Part shown: one piece after another, positions 56,690-64,000 of the stretch | How the letters are laid out: the number at the start of each line of letters is the position of its first letter | How positions within the stretch are numbered: position 1 is the stretch's first letter | Assembly (NCBI GenBank): GCA_963277665.1 | Contig: OY728125.1 | Span: forward strand, 1,717,726,889-1,717,790,888 | From: Viscum album | Taxonomy: Eukaryota; Streptophyta; Magnoliopsida; Santalales; Viscaceae | DNA: 64,000 bases | Direction of reading: 5' to 3' | The notes under the pieces: generated by a model | Databases searched by the model: none | Told to the model about the DNA's origin: nothing | What the model saw: the letters and a program-made list of their open reading frames with translations, nothing else | Translations under genes and position numbers: made by a program

Positions 56690-57100
56690 AAACCTACAAA
56701 ATATGGTAGGCCTAACAGAATCACACATATCTTTCTCATCATCTATCATAGTGGCCTTGGTTTCAACTAATTTTGCAGTACAATCAATAGTAAGTAAATA
56801 TAATATTTCAAAAAAGACATTGGTTAGGGTCCCATGACATCCATTTTCCATACATCAATTATTTCATAAGAAATGATGGTTTTTGGAATAATAACTTTTA
56901 TTTATGAACCATTTTCGGACAAATGAATTTGTTAACATTTTGTACTATACTCATGAGAATAATTGACCATGTTTGGAAAATTAATTTTATATTTCAATGA
57001 ATTCCTATGAATTCATTGGGGTCCAAAGTGGCATCCAAAAGAAAGTGATTGAAAAAATTAAAATAAATATCCTATATCATTTATGGGAAAGAATATTATT
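56690..57100 (-). pseudogene. Element D integrase, first half
   Basis: The minus strand reads, with shifts, LMYGKWMSWDP (compare F-D-V-W-G-I-D-F-M-G-P), then a YIYLL-like strand, AKLVETKATMIDDEK (compare K-W-V-E-A-x-A-x-x-x-x-D) and RPTIFCRF just before the CACTA insertion. These are the N-terminal parts of the catalytic core. The zinc region upstream is too decayed to read. Confidence 0.75.
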
Positions 57101-57299
57101 ATTACCTGATCATCAAATATTTCTCACATAAAAGGTTCACAGAAAATATAAAATGCATCGTTAGCCTTTGGATTGAGTTATTTATATGATATAATGTGAG
57201 AAGGTTTATATGATTTGGAAAAATAAGTTTCTATAAAAGAATAAAATTGCACATCACCTTCCACTATGTAAACCTTTTAAACAGGTTTGTGGTTATATA

Positions 57300-57780
57300 G
57301 ATGGATTGATTTAGGAAATTGTATTTCAATAGTGCTGGGGAGTCTATTAAGTGATCTACCACCATATTAGCCACTTCATTTTTCCTTGATATCTATTTTC
57401 AACTATTGAATGGGAATTATAAAACATACTAACCTTGTATTGGAATCATCTTTCCTCGTTATGTACCTATTAGTTATATGAAAATAAAATAGAAAAAAAT
57501 AAGTTCCTAGTAAATAATATTTAAATATTTCTAATGAAAATAGAAAAGAATAAATTGTTTTTATATAATTTTGTAATTCATCTGATTTTAATCCAATATA
57601 TTTCAGGAATATTTTATGTTATACGACCTTCATTCAATTATTTTCAAGATGGAAAGTCAAAAAATATTGGTTTGAAAAGTTATAAATCTACTGAAATGGA
57701 TGATCTTAATCTAGGGGTTTCCTAGTTTATGGGGTTATTATATATTTCTCAAGCGCATCAAATTCCTCATTATAATTATG
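57300..57780 (-). pseudogene. Element D RNase H fragments
   Basis: Fragments on the minus strand read EEFDALEKYIITP, ELQNYIKTIYSFLFSLEIFK with YYLLGT (compare N-Y-x-x-T-E-K-E-L-L-A-V-V-F-A-x-x-K-F-R-x-Y-L-x-G), then RYITRKDDSNTRLV and IPIQ*LKIDIKEK near 57310-57450 (compare R-Y-L-x-x-K-K-D-A-K-P-R-L...L-Q-E-F-D-I-E-I-x-D-K-K-G). Many stops. Confidence 0.6.
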
Positions 57781-57839
57781 ATTTAAAAAAGACATCCTAT
57801 TTTAAAATTAATCTTTAGATAGGATGATAAATCTTGTCA

Positions 57840-58700
57840 AAGTCCTTGATGATTCTTCTAAAAATCCCACATGGGCCAAAAAAGATCTAATATGTCTCAC
57901 AAAGGTGGGATATGAAATATAATTGATTGCATATACTTTAGGCATATCCATATCAATGATTATTTTTTAAAATATTATGACCCATAAGTACCCCATTTTC
58001 AATGATAGAGTGCATATTTTAAATATTTAGATCTTTATTTTTCTCTATGTGAGTTTTCAATTCATTATCTTGATTCTATATCCTGAACCTAAATGGACCA
58101 AAGGCCTTCTTTTTTTATTGATTTTGATATCCCCTATTTGAAGGGATGAGGGGGAACCCTTACAACGCCCGTAGGCTTAGAAATTACATTGTTCATAGGC
58201 TTGGAGACATTAAAGGACCCGTAGTTCTTATGGAAATCATAGAGACTATTACTACTTGAAACATCCCCTCCCCAGCATCTTCATTGTGATTAGCTCTCCA
58301 CCTTTGCCTAGCTATTCAGCTAGCATGTCCATGTGCAGGTGCACAAGCACGATACCGATGTAAAAATCCATACCCTCTCATTCTTAAAAATTCGTGTAAC
58401 CCATGCTTTGGTGAATGCGCCCTGCTTTTGAATCATCCTCTAGGGTGGTTCCTTCTAGAATCTGTATGTACCACTGCATATCAGGTGGCCCTGAAGGCCC
58501 TGAGGTTTTCCAAAGCCCATGAGGTGCCCACAATCTCTTCTGACATGAAGTCCTGGGTGTCTCGAAGGCCTTAATTCATTATTCTCATTTGAGACTATTG
58601 TCACACCACTTTTCTGGGAACCACATAGATAAAGATGACCCATCCTGTGTCCGAAATTCTGAATATCATGTCGTCAAACAATACATTTAAAATTTCCATT
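57840..58700 (-). pseudogene. Element D reverse transcriptase fragments
   Basis: The start of RT is at 58560-58700: ISDTGWVIFIYVVP, then after a one-base shift QKSGVTIVSNENNELRPSR. These match S-D-S-x-W-V-S-P-V-x-V-V-P-K-K-x-G-x-T-V-V-x-N-E-x-N-E-L-x-P-T-R of Athila/Tat RTs. The end of RT is at 57830-57900: RSFLAHVGF followed by RIIKDFDKI (compare V-R-S-F-L-G-H-A-G-F-Y-R-R-F-I-K-D-F-S-K-I). The middle (58000-58500) does not read as RT and may hold an unidentified insert. Confidence 0.75.
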
Positions 58701-60229
58701 TTAATAAAATCCATAATTTTTTGATTAAGTCCTCCCCGAGGTTTCCAAATGGGCTAGGAATCACCCTCAATAAATATTATGTTGGAAAATATATTGGTGT
58801 TAATTATAGGGATGTCTCCAATGGTCAACCCTATAGTCAGGATGTTTCTTTTCATGAGTTCAATTATAATTTTCACTTAGCCATGGGAGATATTTTCATC
58901 TATGATTACTATAAATTTATCTACTTTGATAAGATAGAAATATATTATATAAAATGGGAGAGGATTTAATTATAGATTTATAAGTTTATGAAGAGATTTG
59001 ATTGAATTAAAATTCATTACTTAAAAACCATTTATTACCTTATTAATGTTTATCATATCCCTTTGTAATTGAAATTTATCAATAAATTTGGATTTTATTT
59101 GTTCATGAACCTTTATAAAATAATTTCCTTATTTTTGAGAAATCACTATTTTCCTAGTGTTTTCTATAACATGTAGATCACATAAGGTTATCAAATATCA
59201 AAGAATAAAATAATCTTCAATGTGATCAATTAATTGTTCATGATGAATTTCATAGAGTGAATAATTGTTTGATGGGATCCCCTTGAAGTTGAAATCATTG
59301 AAGTACACCTTTTATTCATTTAGTTACACAGAAATAGTTCCATGATGTAAATTAATGATCGTATTGACTATCATTTGGAATTTTCTTCCCATAATAATGT
59401 GTGAATTCCCCTATTCATTATCTTCTTCCATAGTTAGAATAAAATAACATGCTAGGAAAATTAGTCCTTCAACTCCCACCAACACATAAACCAAAAAACC
59501 AACTAAAAAAATACTGGCTCTACTTTCCAATTGGAAAATCACTCTTGTGGGATTCAAACAAGATATTTTCAATGATAAAAATAAATATATAAAAACGAAA
59601 TTAATGGAATAACTAAGATCACATAATTAATCTGAATGATTCAATGAATAAATAGTGTTAGGAATATGAAATTTCAATTCCTCATTGCGGTTTTGGGAAA
59701 TTGTGGTATGACCTTGGCTGAGACACTCCTTCCTAGGATGATTATTTCTTTACCATACAACAACATTCTATTAGTGTAAATCTATTTGAGTAATTTATGG
59801 TTTTTTGGAATTATCTTAATTACATGTTGGAGTGGTTTGTTAATCTAAACATTTTTAAATGCCTTTTGGGTCAAATTTTAAATATTCTCTTCATCATGTT
59901 TCTTGGATTATATAAAATTATTAGGGAATAAATAGATATTTTATTTATTATAACATTTATTTCCTTTAAATGGATATTCTGTAAATTTATTACTAAATAT
60001 ATTCCTTGGTTCTTCTTCTGTATTCTTATCTTCTTATTTATATTTATTGGTTTTATCCTCTGGAATCTATCGAAAAAATATAGAATTTATAGAGTCCCCT
60101 TATTTGGGTTGAACTAAATATTTCCTAGGATTTTGTGGATGAATATCCATCACACTCATTATGAGATCTTCATTAGATATTACTTTGGATTTGGGATTGT
60201 CTGAGTTGGATGTTTACCATGTTATTGGA

Positions 60230-60520
60230 CAGTATATCCATGAAATTATCAATTTTATTTTAAAAAGTCATCAATGTATATTTTCGATCTTCAATCTCAG
60301 TTCCTATCCTTCATTCCACTGGTGGTTCACTAGATGAGAGTTTTATGTATAATATTGTTGAAATATAGGTGTTTGATAAGGTTTTTGTTGGTATTGTTGC
60401 TTGTATGGTTGTTGGAATCATTTTAGGTATTGGAATTGTTGTTAGAAAAGGGTTTTATTGGGGAATTGTTAACCTCTAAGTCCCTATTGGTCTTACACTT
60501 CTACCCAAGGGTTGATTTAT
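60230..60520 (-). pseudogene. Possible element D gag tail (Asn-rich)
   Basis: The minus strand reads RDLEVNNSPIKPFSNNNSNT and NDSNNHTSNNTNKNLIKH, and nearer the low end FMDILSNNMVNIQ. Asn/Gln-rich stretches followed by a short coiled segment occur at the end of Athila/Tat Gag. Position upstream of RT fits. Weak on sequence alone. Confidence 0.3.
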
Positions 60521-61669
60521 AGAAATTTTATTGGTTATAATGTGTTTGAACAGCTCCACATACCATTTAACTAATTATATTAATAAATGAAGGGATGGGG
60601 TGTCGAACAAAAACCACATACCTCAGGTGGGGTGGGTTGTTCATTCAATTGTTTTTTATACAGCTTTATTACAATACCTATTAATTATTCATGTTTTTTT
60701 TCAGTTAAGGGGGATGTGTTGGAATTTTTTACTTCATAGACTCCTCTTGTACATATACCTATAATTCTAAACTATTTTGAATTCTATGAACTCTTATCGA
60801 TTATGATAATTTATTTTATGCATGAATTATCAAATAAATCTTCTCAAGATGATGCATCCAAATGGTTTCTCTTGTTTTATTGTAATCGTTGATAGAAAAT
60901 GACTTGGATGATAAGATCATTCACATCCATATGGGGAAATAATTTTTTTTTGATTCTTTACTAAATTTTTAGGGTTTACTAGTTTCTAATCTCATGGAAT
61001 AGATATACTTCTTTATTTAGGTTCATTGCGTGGCTAGGGTAAATCAGTACATGAATCTAATTTGGAGATCATCCCATTCAAGGATCTATCAATGTCAACG
61101 GTTGTAAAACCTCTCTTTGGTTGCTCCCTCATGTGAAAAAGGAAATCAAAATCACTATAATTGATCCTAATATACTCCTCTAGGATTGAATCATGAAAAT
61201 AATTGGTGAACACATGACTATATTGGTTCAGGTCTTCACCTCCAAGGACAAGAAAATTGATAATAGAAGAACCTTATTGACACACCATTGAAAATATTGT
61301 TTTCTAAAAATTAATAGTTAATTGATTATATTTGATTGAAAAGTATAGGGAATAAAGGTCCCATAGGATTATATTTAGTTTTATTATCATTATCTTAATA
61401 TTATATTGAGCACTTGGTGTTATACTTGAGTCTTATAATTTGATTTTTTCGTCGTAGGTTTCATAATTAATATACCTAAGATTAGTTATAAAAATTATCC
61501 CTATCTATGGGTCAAGAAGAAGAAGATCCTTGTTGGAGGTATGAGTCATGAAAGTTATGGGTTTGATTATCACTTACTCCCCGAATGTGGTGCTATGTTG
61601 TGACACATTCCTATCATATTGAATGGAAAAATAAAACTTATTATTATTTCTCCTTGAAACATATTGGAA

Positions 61670-63930
61670 GACTAGGGTTGTCTCACATGAGGTGTTTCAA
61701 ATTTTTTACTTACTAATTCTAATTCAAATAATAACTATTTTTTATTGTTTTATTAATAGAATTGAATTTATTTTTCAGTTTTTCTCTAAATAATTTAAAT
61801 TACAAGTCAAAATTAATCAAACATAAAATGAAACAATGTTTTTACTAAGGAAAGAACTCATCCTTTATTATTTCTTTTATTTCTTCCATAACTCTTCTTA
61901 TATGTTTTTTAAAATATATATTAATAATACAATTATGAAATCTCATGCAAGGGTTAATATTATTTTATTTATTTGGTGTGAAATTTTTTATTCAAAATGA
62001 GAACTAAATTAGACGTCCCCCTATAATCATGATTGATGGTCCACCTCAATCAAGAAAGTGAAATGTTCTAAGACAAGGTTCCATCATATGTTGTTTTATC
62101 CAATGATAGATAAACTTTATTGTATGAAGGTATTTTTTGTTGTAAATGTGAGAGAAATGATTTTAATAAAAGTATAGAAATGAATTTGAGTTTCTTGTCA
62201 TGGTAAAAAATCACCACGCCGATTAACATAACATGTTCCCCACACAAACATAATTAATATATAATATTGTTTTTGAATAATTCAAAAAAAAATCCCTGTA
62301 CTTACCCTGTCCAAGCCTTGGGTTAGCCTCCCATTAGTAGGAGTATGAATTAAGGTGGATATATGAGAGAGATGGAATGAGGGAAATATTGAGAAAAATA
62401 ATGGTTGAATAAAATAGTTGATGAAAAATTAATGATGATATAATAAAAGTAAAATAAATATAACATGTTATATAAAATAGACTAAATTTTAGTAGAATAA
62501 TTAGATACACCAAAACAAGGTATCTAGTAGTTGTCTTCTCCTGACCCACCAATCACTTTTTTATGTCCTAGCATCCCTGTTTTTATATATAGGAGAAACC
62601 TCTCTCCTTACATTATTTCAATCATTAAATATCATCACAATAATTAATTAATTTTTTAGTTATTTCATGTTGAATATAAGAAATTCTTGATTGTTATGAA
62701 ATCTTAGTATTAAGATGCAACCCATAATCCCAGAAGAACTTTTTCTATTATTGTTCCAAATAGTATCACACAAATAACATCATTCATCTGTCATTGGTAG
62801 ATATTAATCATGAATTCATGTGAGTTATCCTCTAGTAATTATTCAATAAAATTATTTTTTTTAAAGGTTATTTATCATTAACCATTACTTTTATTTACTA
62901 TATTACAAGGATCTGTCGTCAGTGCCGTGATATATATGTATATCATCTAAAATTTTCAAAATAGTAGATTACATATATCATTTCATATTTTAGGGTTTAG
63001 TTGAATGTGAAATCAAGGATTTTCTTTAAACAATTGGTATGGGTGAAGAAAACTTTTATGTTGGAGTCAAGATTCCCATTGGTCCTCCGATGTTTTCAAA
63101 TAGAGATCCCATTTGCATTTAAGGCATGAGTGGCCTAATTTAAATAGTTATAGAGTAATCTGAGGTCCCTCATGTCACTTAATGAGATTTAGGGCCTATA
63201 ATATGGTTTATTATCTGAAGAACAAGAAATATAGTGTTAGAAATGGTTATTTTCTATGGGTAGAGGAAGGGGATAGTTTAAGAAGAAGTTGGACTGTGGA
63301 AGAGAGCAGTGGCAATGTCTCAGAATTTGGGAGAACACGATTGTTGTGCTATGATAGTGTTTGGTTTAATATAAATAGTACCCTAGAATTGTTTCCCATA
63401 GATGATGTAACCATGAGTGCACCTATTATTTATAATTAATTATATGTTGTTAGCATCTCAATATCATACACACAAGTTGGATCCCAAATACACATGGAAA
63501 CACATATCAAGACATACTACTCCGCTTAGCCCATACTGGGCTGAGGCCCACCCATGCTAGGGTATCCCCTATGGGCCACACTTTCTTCCCATCCATCACT
63601 TCCTTGGTCCTTCCATGGTCTTTAGGATATCTTTTGTTTCCTATGTGTCTTCAGACCCTTCGGGATGTGGGTTGGCCTAGTCGGTCAATTATTTTATAAC
63701 CTATTAAAATTAGTGTTCTAAAAAAACATTAAGTAAAAATTAACATAATACATAATCAAATTAAATAATTCAAAATTAAATATGTTCACAATTTTTAAAC
63801 ACAATTTAATTATACTTATTTAATTTTGTTTTTTAGTAATACAATGTATTATAATGGAATATCAATTGATATCCATGAAAAAATATTTACAAACAACTAA
63901 TATAACGAATAAACAATGATAATGTTGGTA
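61670..63930 (-). repeat. D-family LTR-like copy 3 (probable 5' LTR of element D)
   Basis: Matches copy 1 block by block: GGTTGTCTCACATGAGG (61677), CATCATATGTTGTTTTATCCA (62091, compare 48567), TCATGGTAAAAAATCACCAC (62199, compare 48682), GGGTTAGCCTCCCATTAGTA (62321), GAGGTCCCTCATG and GAGATTTAGGGCCTA (63160-63200, compare 49636-49670). The tail near 63840-63930 contains ACAATGTATTATAATGGAAT, also found in copies 1 and 2. The right end is uncertain, close to the window edge. Confidence 0.55.
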
Positions 63931-64000
63931 TTTTACGACTATTCTTATAATAATTATGGAAATTTAAATATAAATTGGAAAAAATATCATCCATGTGGTT
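63931..64000. other. Window edge, nothing recognised
   Basis: Seventy bases of AT-rich sequence beyond copy 3. Confidence 0.3.

Larger units (their letters stand above)
52276..61669 (-). mobile_element. Element D interior: degenerate Ty3/gypsy of Athila/Tat type (minus strand)
   Basis: Reading the minus strand from high to low coordinates gives a weak gag tail rich in Asn (60230-60520), RT (58700-57840), RNase H (57780-57300) and integrase (57100-54400, split by a CACTA element). This is Ty3/gypsy order. Phrases such as VRSFL-type RSFLAHVGF and the integrase D-V-W-x-x-D-x-M-G-P block are close to Athila/Tat elements. D-family LTR-like copies lie on both sides (copies 1 and 2 left, copy 3 right). 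Decay is heavy. Confidence 0.65.

Noticed and set aside
58455..58643. Small gene of 62 codons
   Set aside because: Its start matches a Ty3/gypsy reverse transcriptase block (SGVTIVSNENNEL). It is a fragment of element D pol.

Overview
The window looks like a heterochromatic block from a large, AT-rich flowering-plant genome. I see no ordinary cellular gene. Almost everything recognisable is retrotransposon: a LINE with an RNase H domain, several Ty3/gypsy LTR elements, some with LTRs of about 4 kb, a tRNA-derived SINE-like insert and a CACTA DNA transposon. The species cannot be named from this.

Layout. 1-2560 is AT-rich with nothing recognised. 2570-5680 is a decayed LINE (+). 8247-19416 is element A (-), a nearly intact gag-only LTR element with 4.2 kb LTRs and a TGTCA target duplication. 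20995-40395 is element B (+), an older Ty3/gypsy element with 4.26 kb LTRs. Element E (-, 24833-32646, ATAGA duplication) sits inside B's 5' LTR. 40400-48150 is element C (+), an ancient relative of A. 48150-63930 is a nest of (-) Ty3/gypsy remnants of Athila/Tat type (element D), whose integrase is split by a CACTA element at 54875-56689.

Estimated by eye, LTR divergence is about 5% for A, about 13% for E and about 20% for B, while C and D are older. This agrees with the nesting (E into B, CACTA into D). All coding domains are interrupted, and several have lost catalytic residues.

The most interesting signal is in the predicted 5' leader (R-U5) of element A. Downstream of the TATA box come a 75-nt hairpin, then three hairpins about 190 nt apart. 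The three share a 22-nt apical sequence containing the palindrome CGTACGTACG, while their stems differ in sequence yet stay paired. A candidate intron follows. The same order (TATA-like site, hairpin, three GTACG units about 190 nt apart, AAG|GTAAGGG) can be traced in the much older element C. This suggests a retained RNA function such as dimerisation, packaging or translation control. B and E instead carry tandem arrays of about 39 bp and 51-53 bp in their LTRs.
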